NCBI GenBank assembly: GCA_017428025.1
Contig: JAFRRO010000011.1
Span: forward strand, 1 to 45,657
Source of the DNA: Clostridia bacterium
GTDB taxonomy: Bacteria > Bacillota > Clostridia > Christensenellales > CAG-138
DNA: 45,657 bases
Direction: 5' to 3'
Position 1 is the first letter of the stretch, and every line of letters begins with the position of its first letter. The notes under the pieces are model-generated. The model had not been told where the DNA came from and ran no database searches. It worked only from the letters and a program-made list of their open reading frames with translations. The position numbers and the translations under genes were made by a program. Below are positions 23,504-31,922 of this stretch, one piece after another.

Positions 23504-24874
23504 TCAGCCTCCGAAACCGGTCGAATCGTCGTCCGAGAACCCGTCTTCCTCCGGCAGATCGAACGAATCGAAGCCCATGCCGTCGTCGGGCATATCGATC
23601 ATGCCGCCGTCCGTCATGCCGTTGTCGGTCATGTCGATCATACCGTTGTCGATCATGCCGTTGTCGATGCCGAAATCCGACGGCATCGCGTCGGGATCCA
23701 GATAGTTCGTTTCCGCCGCAATCATGCCCGCGTGCACCGTATCGTCCGGGAACGCGATGCGGTCCTTGAGCGAGAGCCCGCTCACGATCGGATAGCTCTC
23801 CGTCGCCTCGTCATAGGCGCCGAGCTGAATCTCGCGCCGCTCGATGCGGTTCTTCTCGTTGACCGCCCATACATAGAAGCGTCCGTCCTCCTGCATCACG
23901 AAGGCGGCGGGCAGCATCGGCGCGCGGTCCTCATCCGGCGTCGCGTCGAGGTCGATGAACACATGCTGACCGATCATCAGCCCTTCGATGGATGCAAGCT
24001 CCACGTAGAACGCATACTTGCTCGAGGAATCGCCCGCGCCCATGTCGTAGTAGGTCGGCTGACTGCTTTCGGTGTTGTCGGTATTGATCTTGTAGATCGT
24101 GCCCGGATAGGTCGATTCGTCCACGCGCGAGCGCACCAGAACCGGCATGCCCTCGTAGAGCGTACGCACCGTCTGTTCGCTGACCGTGCCCTTGACGCAG
24201 TAGTCCGTACCGGCAACGATCGAGATATACGCCGTGTTCTGTCCGTCGTAATAGCCGAACGGATTGCTCTGCGACTCGTCGCGCACCGAGCGCACCGTGC
24301 CGGTGACGGGGGAGCTGACGACGCTCGCGTCGATCAGAGCCTGCATGTCTTCCGCCTTCTGCTGCTTATCCTTGAGATCGTACTCGGCCTTCTTGATATC
24401 GAGCTCGATCGTCTGGATGCTGAGCTTCAGCTCGTAGACCTGACTCTCCTTGGCGCGTTCGAGCTTCTTGTTGAGCTGTTCCAGCTCCTCGTTGTTCGTG
24501 CGCAGACCGTTTTCGAGTCCGGTGATGTCGATGAGCAGCTGCGCGTGCTGCAGCTTCAGGTCCTCGACGTCGTAGGCGAACAGCGGATCGCCCTCCCGTA
24601 CCTTCGAGCCGGTCTCCACATAGCATTTCAGAATGCGCATATCGCTCTGCGGATTGATCTCGATGACGTCCTTCGCCTCGACGATCCCGCGATACAGCGC
24701 GTTCTGCCCGACGTTGCCCATGCCGGTGACGTCGGCGACGCTCTGCACGTACGCCGTGCCCGCGTTGGCATCCGCGCCGTCGCGCAGATAGAAGTAATAG
24801 AACGCGCCGCCGCCGAGACCGAGCAGCAGCACAATCACGATCAACCAGATCCAGCCTTTTCGTTTCTTTTTCAT
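23504..24874 (-). CDS. Membrane-fusion adaptor (HlyD/MacA type)
   Basis: A 456-residue adaptor: N-terminal anchor at about 9-28, lipoyl halves (about 55-110 and 185-210; RILKCYVETGSKVREGDPLFAYD and VVSSPVTGTVRSV), coiled coil (about 115-175), beta-barrel (about 215-300), and an acidic Met/Asp-rich tail (DNGMID repeats) after about 400. It is the first gene of the four-gene exporter operon. The start 24874 has AAGGAG five bases upstream; a GTG at 24880 is less likely. It lies downstream of a probable SAM riboswitch and terminator. Confidence 0.88.
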   Translation of the reverse strand: MKKKRKGWIWLIVIVLLLGLGGGAFYYFYLRDGADANAGTAYVQSVADVTGMGNVGQNALYRGIVEAKDVIEINPQSDMRILKCYVETGSKVREGDPLFAYDVEDLKLQHAQLLIDITGLENGLRTNNEELEQLNKKLERAKESQVYELKLSIQTIELDIKKAEYDLKDKQQKAEDMQALIDASVVSSPVTGTVRSVRDESQSNPFGYYDGQNTAYISIVAGTDYCVKGTVSEQTVRTLYEGMPVLVRSRVDESTYPGTIYKINTDNTESSQPTYYDMGAGDSSSKYAFYVELASIEGLMIGQHVFIDLDATPDEDRAPMLPAAFVMQEDGRFYVWAVNEKNRIERREIQLGAYDEATESYPIVSGLSLKDRIAFPDDTVHAGMIAAETNYLDPDAMPSDFGIDNGMIDNGMIDMTDNGMTDGGMIDMPDDGMGFDSFDLPEEDGFSDDDSTGFGG

Positions 24875-24917
24875 AAGCACTCCTTATCAAATGACGCAGT
24901 TTTGTTTTGCTCTCTTA

Positions 24918-24926
24918 ATAATACCA
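24918..24926 (-). promoter_or_regulatory. Possible second promoter of the exporter operon
   Basis: Minus strand TGGTATTAT fits the extended -10 style. Two TTGCAA palindromes lie just upstream (about 24932-24949). No -35 box is correctly spaced. If real, it would bypass the riboswitch terminator. Confidence 0.4.
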
Positions 24927-24967
24927 TACTGCTTGCAAAATCGTTGCAACATTTCTGTAAATGATTG

Positions 24968-25005
24968 CGAAATAAAACGACCGGTCGAAAACGGTCGACC
25001 GGTCG
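24968..25005 (-). terminator. Strong terminator after the riboswitch
   Basis: On minus, CGACCGGTCGA (25005-24995) pairs perfectly with TCGACCGGTCG (24988-24978) around a six-base loop, followed by TTTTATTT. Eleven GC-rich pairs. It sits 16 bases after the aptamer's closing stem, the normal place for an expression platform. Confidence 0.85.
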
Positions 25006-25020
25006 GAACTCTTTGAAGTG

Positions 25021-25099
25021 CCATCGAACAAGCTTTAGCACCTTACTGAGGCAGGTTGCTGTGCGGTCAACGAGCTTGTCTCTCGCGCACTCTCGATGG
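25021..25099 (-). ncRNA. SAM riboswitch, S-box superfamily (SAM-I/IV-like)
   Basis: On the minus strand, P1 is CCATCGA (25099-25093) with TCGATGG (25027-25021). J1/2 GAGAG is followed by P2 GTGCG/CGCAC around the hairpin CGAG-AGACAAG-CTCG and a TTGAC kink-turn side. The core AGCAACC, P3 ACCT/AGGT, then GGTGCTAA matches the SAM-I core. No P4 hairpin is seen; instead ACAAGCT in the P2 loop can pair with AGCTTGT after GCTAA, a seven-base pseudoknot, as expected for SAM-I/IV-type variants. SAM binding would favour P1 and so the terminator. The gene downstream is an ABC exporter, not a methionine gene. Confidence 0.75.
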
Positions 25100-25106
25100 T
25101 GGCTTG

Positions 25107-25135
25107 AGTATAGCACCGTTTATGCAGAAAAGCAA
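25107..25135 (-). promoter_or_regulatory. Promoter of the riboswitch transcript
   Basis: TTGCTT (25130-25135), 17 bases ending TGC, TATACT (25107-25112) on minus. Transcription would begin about 25100, right at P1. Confidence 0.75.
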
Positions 25136-25201
25136 ACAATATACACGAATTTTACGCAGCTTTTACAAAGCGGACGCCCCGCAAAAACTGCATGCATATA
25201 A

Positions 25202-25540
25202 TTAGGAAGGAATTTCGTCGTCCGGCATCAGAACCGCTTCGCCGTCGAAAAACGCCTGCTTAAGCTGCTCGGCTTCTTCGAAGCGATTATACGGAACGTA
25301 GAGCCGCATGCGTTCGAGATTCATGCCGAGTTTTACCGTGATGCCCGCGCCCAGAACGGAACGTTCCGTGCAGACGATCCCGTTGTCCGCGTAGAGCTCC
25401 TTCAGCATTTCCGCTTCGGGAAACTTCAGTTCGGCGACCATGCAGAAATCGGCGTCGAGCGGCGCGCGCAGCTTCCGCCGTCCGCAGTGGCTGCAGACCG
25501 GACCTTCGACCAGTCGTTTACAATCGGTACAGTACAGCAT
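25202..25540 (-). CDS. Zinc-ribbon DUF2007-like protein
   Basis: A 112-residue protein: residues 1-22 a zinc ribbon (CTDCKRLVEGPVCSHCGRRKL), the rest a small alpha/beta domain (FCMVAELKFPEAEMLKELYADNGI, then LYVPYNRFEEAEQLKQAFF), which resembles DUF2007-type signal transducing proteins. GAAAGGAGG is well placed. It begins 17 bases after the HerA-like gene. Function unknown. Confidence 0.8.
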   Translation of the reverse strand: MLYCTDCKRLVEGPVCSHCGRRKLRAPLDADFCMVAELKFPEAEMLKELYADNGIVCTERSVLGAGITVKLGMNLERMRLYVPYNRFEEAEQLKQAFFDGEAVLMPDDEIPS

Positions 25541-25557
25541 GTGAGTCCTCCTTTCGG

Positions 25558-27105
25558 TCAGAAGAGTTTCTTGAGAATACCGAGTACGCCGCGGTACAGC
25601 GACCTGCCCGCTTCGCGCCCGATCGTGTTGGCAGCGGAGGAAGCGACCTTGCCGATCGCCGTGGCGGTCTTCTTGCGCTTCTGCGCCTTCTCCTTCTCGG
25701 CCTTTTCCTTGGCTTTTGCGGCTTCCTTGTCCGCTTTTTCCTTCTCCTTGGCGGCCTTTTCCTGTTCCTTCGCTTCCGCCTCCTTCGCGGCGGCCTCCGC
25801 CTTTTCCTCGGCGGCTTTCCTGCTCTGCTCGGTCAGGATCTCGTATGCGGATTCGTTGTCCACCGGCTCGTCATACTTGCCGTAGAGCTCGTCCGCCATG
25901 ATCTCGCTCTTTCTGCGCTCGTCGTCAATGATGCCCATCATCGACTGCGGCGGCAGGATCGTGCAGCGCTCGACGATGTTCGGACGTCCCTTTTCATCCA
26001 GAAAGCTGACGAGCGCTTCGCCGGTGCCGAGCGCGGTGATCGCTTCCTCGGTGGAGAAGTTCGGGTTCGGGCGGAACGTCTGCGCCGCGACGCGGATCGC
26101 CTTCTGTTCCGCGGGCGTATAGGCGCGCAGCGCGTGCTGCACGCGGTTAGAAAGCTGCGCCAGCACCGGATCGGGCAGATCGCTCGGCTGCTGCGAGATG
26201 AAGTACACGCCGACGCCTTTCGAACGGATCAGCTTGACGACCTGTTCGACCTTGTCGCGCAGCGCTTTCTTCGCGTCGGAGAACAGCAGGTGCGCTTCGT
26301 CGAAGAAGAACACGAGCTTCGGCTTTTCGGGATCGCCGATCTCGGGCAGCTCCTCAAAGAGCTCGGCAAGCAGCCAGAGCATGAAGGTCGAGTAGAGAAG
26401 CGGGCTCTGATAGAGCTTTGCGCAGTGGAAGATGTTGATATACCCGCGTCCGTTTTCGTCGACCTGCATCCAGTCGCGCAGATCGATCGCCGGTTCGCCG
26501 AAGAACAGGTTTCCGCCCGCGTCCTCAAGCTCCAAGAGCGCGCGCTGAATCGCGCCCGCGGACTGCTTCGAAATATTGCCGTATTCGTTCAGCAGCTCCG
26601 CCGCGTGTTCGGTGATATAGGCAACCATTGCACGGAGATCCTTGAGGTCCAGAAGCAGCCAGCCGTTGTCGTCCGCAACGCGGAACGCGATCGACAGCAC
26701 GCCCTTCTGCACGTCGGTGAGATTCAGAAGCCGCGAGAGAAGATCGGCGCCGAAATCGGACACCGTCGTGCGGACCGGATGTCCGCCTTCGCCGTACACG
26801 TCCCAGAAGCGCACGGGATAGCGCCGCATCGGGAACTCGGCGGGATCGATGCCGATGTTTTCAAGACGCTTTGCGATCTTTTCGGTCATTTCGCCGGGCT
26901 TGCAGCAGCCGGACAGGTCGCCCTTGACGTCCGCAAGAAACACCGGTACGCCGAGGTCGGAGAAGGACTCCGCCATGACCTTCAGCGTAATCGTCTTGCC
27001 CGTGCCGGTCGCGCCCGCGATCATGCCGTGGCGGTTCGCCATCTGAGGCAGAATGGCGGCTTCCGCTTCGCCCTTGCCGACGAGGATTCGGTTCTCTTTG
27101 CGCAT
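25558..27105 (-). CDS. HerA-like ATPase (DUF853/YjgR family)
   Basis: A 515-residue P-loop ATPase with Walker A GATGTGKT (residues 31-38), DVKGDLSG, Walker [13 protein letters not shown], and [22 protein letters not shown], all DUF853 marks. The C-terminal 100 residues are a highly charged Lys/Glu/Ala coiled coil (about 410-480) and a short basic end. Length matches the family. GGAGG precedes the ATG. The family's role is not settled; a DNA-processing ATPase is likely. It is followed by a DUF2007-like gene. Confidence 0.9.
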   Translation of the reverse strand: MRKENRILVGKGEAEAAILPQMANRHGMIAGATGTGKTITLKVMAESFSDLGVPVFLADVKGDLSGCCKPGEMTEKIAKRLENIGIDPAEFPMRRYPVRFWDVYGEGGHPVRTTVSDFGADLLSRLLNLTDVQKGVLSIAFRVADDNGWLLLDLKDLRAMVAYITEHAAELLNEYGNISKQSAGAIQRALLELEDAGGNLFFGEPAIDLRDWMQVDENGRGYINIFHCAKLYQSPLLYSTFMLWLLAELFEELPEIGDPEKPKLVFFFDEAHLLFSDAKKALRDKVEQVVKLIRSKGVGVYFISQQPSDLPDPVLAQLSNRVQHALRAYTPAEQKAIRVAAQTFRPNPNFSTEEAITALGTGEALVSFLDEKGRPNIVERCTILPPQSMMGIIDDERRKSEIMADELYGKYDEPVDNESAYEILTEQSRKAAEEKAEAAAKEAEAKEQEKAAKEKEKADKEAAKAKEKAEKEKAQKRKKTATAIGKVASSAANTIGREAGRSLYRGVLGILKKLF

Positions 27106-27135
27106 AGTTGCCTCCGGATAAAAACTTCTGCGTTC

Positions 27136-27164
27136 ATCATATCAGCACGGGGGAAAAAAGTCAA
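27136..27164 (-). promoter_or_regulatory. Promoter of the HerA-like gene
   Basis: TTGACT (27159-27164), 17 bases, TATGAT (27136-27141) on minus. It overlaps the last codon of spmB. Confidence 0.72.
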
Positions 27165-27670
27165 CGAGAACCGAAGAAAACCGAGGAAAACAGCAGTCCG
27201 GAAACGACGGAGGCGCACAGCGCCGCAAGCGCGGCGGGCACGGCAAACCGCGTCTTCTTGACGCCGACTGCGCCGAAATACAGCGCGACGGTATAGAACA
27301 CCGTTTCCGACGAGCCCAAAAGCACGCTTGCGGTCAGGCCCACGGTCGAATCCGGTCCGTACTGCCGGAACAGGTCCAGAAGCGCCGCGTTTGCCGCGCT
27401 GCCCGAGAACGGCCGCACGATCAGCAGCGGCATCAGCCGCACATCGACGCCGATTTTCGAAAGCACGGGGGAGAGCAGCGATTCGAGCATCGCCTGCGCG
27501 CCGCTGTCGCGGAACAGCCGAAGCGCCATCGTAAACGCCGCAAGCGTCGGCAGCAGGGTTCTGAGAAGCGGCAGCGCGTCGGCGGCGCCCTTGATAAACG
27601 CGGAAAACACGTTGACGCGGCGCGTCAGCGCAAAGAGCATCAGCAGCAGGAGGACGATTGCGATCGGCAT
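27161..27670 (-). CDS. spmB: Spore maturation protein B
   Basis: A 169-residue membrane protein, normal for SpmB, which with SpmA is needed for spore core dehydration in Bacillus. Several helices, with FTMALRLFRDSGAQAM, and the family block SGSAANAALLDLFRQYGPDSTVG, and LLGSSETVFYTVALYFGAVGVKKTR (Nucleoside-recognition domain). The start overlaps the end of spmA by 31 bases. Supports a sporulating lineage. Confidence 0.92.
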   Translation of the reverse strand: MPIAIVLLLLMLFALTRRVNVFSAFIKGAADALPLLRTLLPTLAAFTMALRLFRDSGAQAMLESLLSPVLSKIGVDVRLMPLLIVRPFSGSAANAALLDLFRQYGPDSTVGLTASVLLGSSETVFYTVALYFGAVGVKKTRFAVPAALAALCASVVSGLLFSSVFFGSR

Positions 27671-28227
27671 CGGCGGGTACAGACAAGGCAGAGTGCGACG
27701 GCGACGGCGGTCGCCGCAAGGGAGGAGAGCAGCGTCGGCAGCACGACGGCGGTCGCGCGCACGGAGCCGTAGCTTTGCCGCATCGCAACGAGCGAGGCGG
27801 GGAACAGTTCGAGACACGAGGCGTTGACGGCGATCAAAACACACATCGCGTCGGTCGCGGCGTCCGGATGCGGATTGCCCTCGTTCAGAAGCCGCATCGC
27901 TTCGATGCCGTAGGGCGTGGCGGCGTTGCCCATGCCGAGCATGTTGGCGGCAAGGTTCAGCGAGATCGCCCCGTACGCGTGCGCCGCATCCGGAAACAGC
28001 AGACGCAGCACCGGCCGCAGAAGCCGCGAAAGCGCGCGCAGCAGTCCCGCTTCCTTCATGACGTTCAGAAGCCCCATCCATACGAGATACGCGCCGCTCA
28101 TCGCCACGCAGGCGGAGACCGCGTCGTTCGCACCGGCGGTCATCGAGGACAGCACGGCGCCGCCGTCGCCGCGGCACAGCGAAAGCACGATCGAAGCGCA
28201 GATCAGGACCGAAAAAGCGAGATTCAT
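27640..28227 (-). CDS. spmA: Spore maturation protein A
   Basis: A 195-residue membrane protein. Family marks are VSACVAMSGAYLVWMGLLNVMKEAGL, SLNLAANMLGMGNAATPYGIEAM and LIAVNASCLELFPASLVAMRQSYGS. The last residues (TRRCRSQSSSCC) are odd, a run caused by the overlap with spmB. No clear ribosome binding site. Confidence 0.92.
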   Translation of the reverse strand: MNLAFSVLICASIVLSLCRGDGGAVLSSMTAGANDAVSACVAMSGAYLVWMGLLNVMKEAGLLRALSRLLRPVLRLLFPDAAHAYGAISLNLAANMLGMGNAATPYGIEAMRLLNEGNPHPDAATDAMCVLIAVNASCLELFPASLVAMRQSYGSVRATAVVLPTLLSSLAATAVAVALCLVCTRRCRSQSSSCC

Positions 28228-28311
28228 GCTTCAGCTTATGCCCGAAATGCGTCCCAAAAGCGTATTTTTTGAAAACGTTGGAAAAAAACCGATACAAATG
28301 GCGAAGCTTCT

Positions 28312-28319
28312 GTTATAAT
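28312..28319 (+). promoter_or_regulatory. Promoter -10 of the PBP gene
   Basis: TGTTATAAT-type extended box, TATAAT at 28314-28319. -35 is weak (GATACA). Confidence 0.6.
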
Positions 28320-28352
28320 GATAAACGGAAATTTATCACCCGGAGCACGAAT

Positions 28353-30764
28353 GTGAAAAAACGGATTTCAATTATACTGATACTCTGCATGCTCGCGTCG
28401 GTTCTGGCGCCGCTCGGCTGTTCCTCCTCGCACGGCAACGGCAGCGAGGTGTGCCGCGCATTTTTGGAATACATCTGCGAAGGCAGCTACGGCGCCGCCT
28501 TTGATCTGCTGTCGCCCTCCGTCAAGAACACGACCGGCACGGACACCAATCCCGGCGATCCGATGATCTCCGCGAAGGAATTCACCGACAAGTACAAGCA
28601 GATTTTCGGCGCGGTCGGTCTGACCGAGATCACCTACACGATCGGCAGCGTTTCCGACGCGTCGATCACGAGCTCGATCGATTTCGAGATGACGTATCAC
28701 ACCAAGACGCTCGGCGACATGACCAACGAGTACACGATCAATGCGCGCTACGAGAACGGCAGATGGGGCGTACAGTGGACGCCCGCGCTGATCTTCCCGA
28801 CGATGCAGTGGGGCGACAAGCTGCTGATCGGTATCAACTACCCGAAGCGCGGCGAGATCTTCGACGCCGAGGGCGAACTGCTCGTCAAGAACCTCGCGCC
28901 GGTCACGATCTTCTGCGTGCCGAGCCGCATCCCCGAGGATAAGAAGGATCAGGTCATTCAGGAACTGCTTTCGATCCCGCAGATCCGCGTCAACGGCGAG
29001 GATCCGGCGGATTTCCAGAAGCGTATCCACGACGCGGTGTACAGCAAGAACTCCTCGGCGGTCGTGGCAAAGCTCTATCCGGACCAGATGGACAGCGCGC
29101 TGGAGGAGCGGTTCCTCTCGATCACGGGCATCGGCGTCGACAACAGCGCGAGCCTGACGAGCACGCGCTTCCGCCAGTATCCGTACGGCAGATCCGCATG
29201 CCACCTTCTGGGGTTCGCCTCGGTCATGTGGAAGGAGGACTGGAAGCGCATCGACCTCATCAACCGCAGAAACGCGGCGATCACGGACATCGTCAACGCC
29301 ACGCTCGGCGTCGTCGATCCCTCCAACAACCACGTCTTCGAGGTTGAGGACGACAGCACATCCGTGTACCAGAAGGACAGCTGGCTCGGATACGCCGGTC
29401 TCGAAAAGCAGTACGAGGATCAGCTGCGCGGCGAGAAGGGCGGCTTCGCATACATTCAGGGCATCGACGGCTCGAACCGACAGACGCTCTACAACATTCC
29501 CGCCAAGGACGGACAGGACCTGCATCTGACGCTCGACATCCGGCTGCAGAAGCGCGTGGAGGAGGTCGTCAAAACGATCGTCTACGACGAGGGCATTTCC
29601 GGCACCGTGCTGATCATGAACCCGCGAACCGGCGCGATTCAGGCGATGTACTCGTTCCCGGACTACGACGTCGAGGCGTTCAGCCGAGGCACCGTCGGAA
29701 CCGACGCGTTCATGGCGCTCGACAAGGACCCGCAGACGCCGATGTTGAACCGCGCGATTCAGGGCTTGTACGCGCCGGGATCGACGTTCAAACCGATGAC
29801 GGCGATCGCCGCGCTCGAAACCGGCACGCTGACGACCGAAACGGTCTTCCCGTACGCGAACGAGATTCACAACGGCGTTTACAAGACGGCGTCCGGCTAT
29901 AAGGACGCGTGGGACGTCAAGAAGAGCGAATACGCCTATACCGGCATCGACGAGATCACGCGCACCGGCACCTCGCGCCGGCATACGCCGATGAATATGG
30001 AATCGAGCATCATCGACTCCGACAATATCTTTTTCGCATGGTCGGCGCTCAAGATGGGCTGGGACAAGTACAAGGACTTCCTCGCGTTCATCGGCATGGG
30101 CGAAAATGTTCCGTTCGATCTGCAGACGCAGCGTTCGCAGGTCAAGAACGGCGAGAGCACCGAGACCTACAGCCTGCTTGCGATGACCGGATACGGTCAG
30201 GGCGAGCTGCTTGTGACGCCGCTGCAGATGGCGTGCTACATCGCGTCGTTCCGCAACGAAGGCAAGGCACCGGTTCCCTACGTCGTCGATTCGATCTGGC
30301 AGGCGGAGGGCAACGACTACAAGCAGACGTACGCCCACGAGAGCGAGATCTGGAAGACCATGTGCGCGACGAAGAACGCGGACGATCTCACGCGAATGAT
30401 GATCGGCGTCTGCCGTCAGGACAACGGCGGCACGGCGCGTACGCTCGGCGTCCGCAGCTTCGTCATTGCGGGCAAGACGGGCACCGCCGAGATCGGCAAC
30501 AAGACGGACGCCAAGACGCAGGCGGACAAGGAACTTGCATGGTTCATCGGCTTCCGCGAAACGAACAAGGACGGCAGCGACGTTGCACCCGAGGACGAGC
30601 GTCTGGTGCTTGTCATGCTCGAGCTCGACATGAGCAATCTGCCGGAGGAATACGCGCAGATGAAGTTTCTGATCGGCCGCGCGCTTTTGAAGGACGACGA
30701 GCTGACCAAGCCCGGCACGGTGGAGAACTGCATCACCGGCGGCAATTCAACGTCGGCGAATTGA
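28353..30764 (+). CDS. Class B penicillin-binding protein, lipoprotein-like
   Basis: An 803-residue transpeptidase. Residues 1-23 are a signal with a likely lipid Cys (LAPLGC). About 30-150 is an NTF2-like (MecA_N) domain. A non-penicillin-binding dimer domain follows (about 160-400), then transpeptidase: GSTFK (Ser acylated), SDN, KTGTA. The GTG start has GGAG seven bases upstream. It is divergent from spmA. Resembles PBP3/MrdA of Clostridia and the MecA-like group; low beta-lactam affinity is not implied. Confidence 0.93.
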   Translation: MKKRISIILILCMLASVLAPLGCSSSHGNGSEVCRAFLEYICEGSYGAAFDLLSPSVKNTTGTDTNPGDPMISAKEFTDKYKQIFGAVGLTEITYTIGSVSDASITSSIDFEMTYHTKTLGDMTNEYTINARYENGRWGVQWTPALIFPTMQWGDKLLIGINYPKRGEIFDAEGELLVKNLAPVTIFCVPSRIPEDKKDQVIQELLSIPQIRVNGEDPADFQKRIHDAVYSKNSSAVVAKLYPDQMDSALEERFLSITGIGVDNSASLTSTRFRQYPYGRSACHLLGFASVMWKEDWKRIDLINRRNAAITDIVNATLGVVDPSNNHVFEVEDDSTSVYQKDSWLGYAGLEKQYEDQLRGEKGGFAYIQGIDGSNRQTLYNIPAKDGQDLHLTLDIRLQKRVEEVVKTIVYDEGISGTVLIMNPRTGAIQAMYSFPDYDVEAFSRGTVGTDAFMALDKDPQTPMLNRAIQGLYAPGSTFKPMTAIAALETGTLTTETVFPYANEIHNGVYKTASGYKDAWDVKKSEYAYTGIDEITRTGTSRRHTPMNMESSIIDSDNIFFAWSALKMGWDKYKDFLAFIGMGENVPFDLQTQRSQVKNGESTETYSLLAMTGYGQGELLVTPLQMACYIASFRNEGKAPVPYVVDSIWQAEGNDYKQTYAHESEIWKTMCATKNADDLTRMMIGVCRQDNGGTARTLGVRSFVIAGKTGTAEIGNKTDAKTQADKELAWFIGFRETNKDGSDVAPEDERLVLVMLELDMSNLPEEYAQMKFLIGRALLKDDELTKPGTVENCITGGNSTSAN

Positions 30765-30791
30765 TTCCGGTTCGCGCGGATAGGATATAAT
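30761..30791 (+). promoter_or_regulatory. Promoter of murG
   Basis: TTGATT (30761-30766), 19-base spacer, TATAAT (30786-30791). A small hairpin TTGCCG/CGGCAA lies in the leader (about 30812-30829). Confidence 0.55.
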
Positions 30792-30857
30792 CGGAAGCTT
30801 CGCAGGGAGGATTGCCGTTTTGCGGCAAGTTTGCATAGCACGAGGGGGAACACAACG

Positions 30858-31922
30858 ATGAAAAAAACGATCGTCTTTACCGGCGGCGGCACGGCAGGGC
30901 ATGTGACGCCGAACCTTGCGTTGATCGAAAAGCTCGATCGCGCGGAGTGGGACATCCACTATATCGGCACGGACGGCATGGAGAAGGCGCTGGTCGAAGC
31001 CGTTCCGGGCGTGACTTATCACGAGATCGACTCCGGCAAGCTGCGCCGCTACCTCAGCGCCAAGACGCTGACGATGCCGATCCATGTGCAGAGAGGCTAT
31101 CTGCAGGCAAAAAAACTGATTCGGGAGCTCAAGCCGGACGTGATCTTTTCCAAGGGCGGCTACGTTTCGGTGCCGGTCGTGGCGGCGGCAAAGGGAAAGT
31201 GCCCGATCCTGACGCACGAATCCGACTATACGCCGGGGCTCGCCAACAAGATCGACGCGCATTTCGCCGACCGCGTGCTCGTCACGTTCGAGGACACGGT
31301 GCAGTATGTCAAGGGCGGCAAGGGCGTGCACACCGGCACGCCGATCCGTCCGGAGCTCTATTCCGGTTCGCGCGAAAAGGCGCTTGCGTTCACCGGACTT
31401 TCGGGCAGCAAGCCCGTGCTGCTCGTCACGGGCGGCAGTCTCGGCGCGGAACCGGTCAACATCGCGCTGCGCGGCGCGCTGCCGGAGCTATTAAAGACCT
31501 TCGATATCGTCCATCTTTGCGGCAAAGGCAAGGTCGACGAATCGGTCAGGGCGGAGGGCTACCTCCAGTACGACTACATCCGCGACGAGATGGCGGACCT
31601 GTTCGCGCTTGCCGACGTCGTCTGTTCGCGCGCCGGCGCAAACGCGGTGTTTGAGCTTTTGGCGCTCAAAAAGCCGATGCTGCTGCTCCCGCTGTCCGCG
31701 GCGTCCACGCGCGGCGACCAGGAGCTGAACGCGAAGTATTTCAAGGCAAAAGGTTTTGCGAAGGTCCTGTTTGCGGACGAAGTCAACCCCGCGTCGCTGA
31801 CAAACGAACTGCTCGCGCTCTACCGCGAGCGTGAAACCTATCTTGCTTCCATGCAGTCCGCGAAGGGCGTGGACGGCACCGAAGCGATTCTGAACCTCAT
31901 TCGGGAAGCGGCAAAGGCATGA
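30858..31922 (+). CDS. murG: MurG-type N-acetylglucosaminyltransferase
   Basis: A 354-residue cytosolic enzyme that adds GlcNAc to lipid I. Motifs are GGGTAGHVTPNLAL, SKGGYVSVPVV, HESDYTPGLANK, LLVTGGSLGAEPVN, CSRAGANAVFELL, and STRGDQELNAKYF. GAGGGGGAA precedes the ATG. The stop overlaps the next start (ATGA). It is 93 bases after the PBP gene, grouping cell-wall functions. Confidence 0.92.
   Translation: MKKTIVFTGGGTAGHVTPNLALIEKLDRAEWDIHYIGTDGMEKALVEAVPGVTYHEIDSGKLRRYLSAKTLTMPIHVQRGYLQAKKLIRELKPDVIFSKGGYVSVPVVAAAKGKCPILTHESDYTPGLANKIDAHFADRVLVTFEDTVQYVKGGKGVHTGTPIRPELYSGSREKALAFTGLSGSKPVLLVTGGSLGAEPVNIALRGALPELLKTFDIVHLCGKGKVDESVRAEGYLQYDYIRDEMADLFALADVVCSRAGANAVFELLALKKPMLLLPLSAASTRGDQELNAKYFKAKGFAKVLFADEVNPASLTNELLALYRERETYLASMQSAKGVDGTEAILNLIREAAKA

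Noticed and set aside
24978..25005. Twin CGACCGGTCG palindromes as a repressor operator
   Set aside because: They form a perfect 11-pair hairpin followed by TTTTATTT on the minus strand just after the aptamer, so a terminator explains them better; an operator role is not excluded.
27640..27670. Frameshift between spmA and spmB
   Set aside because: Both proteins are complete with family motifs; a 31-base overlap is simpler.
28368..30338. Long minus-strand frame over the PBP gene
   Set aside because: Shadow of the PBP gene, which has SxxK, SxN and KTG motifs.
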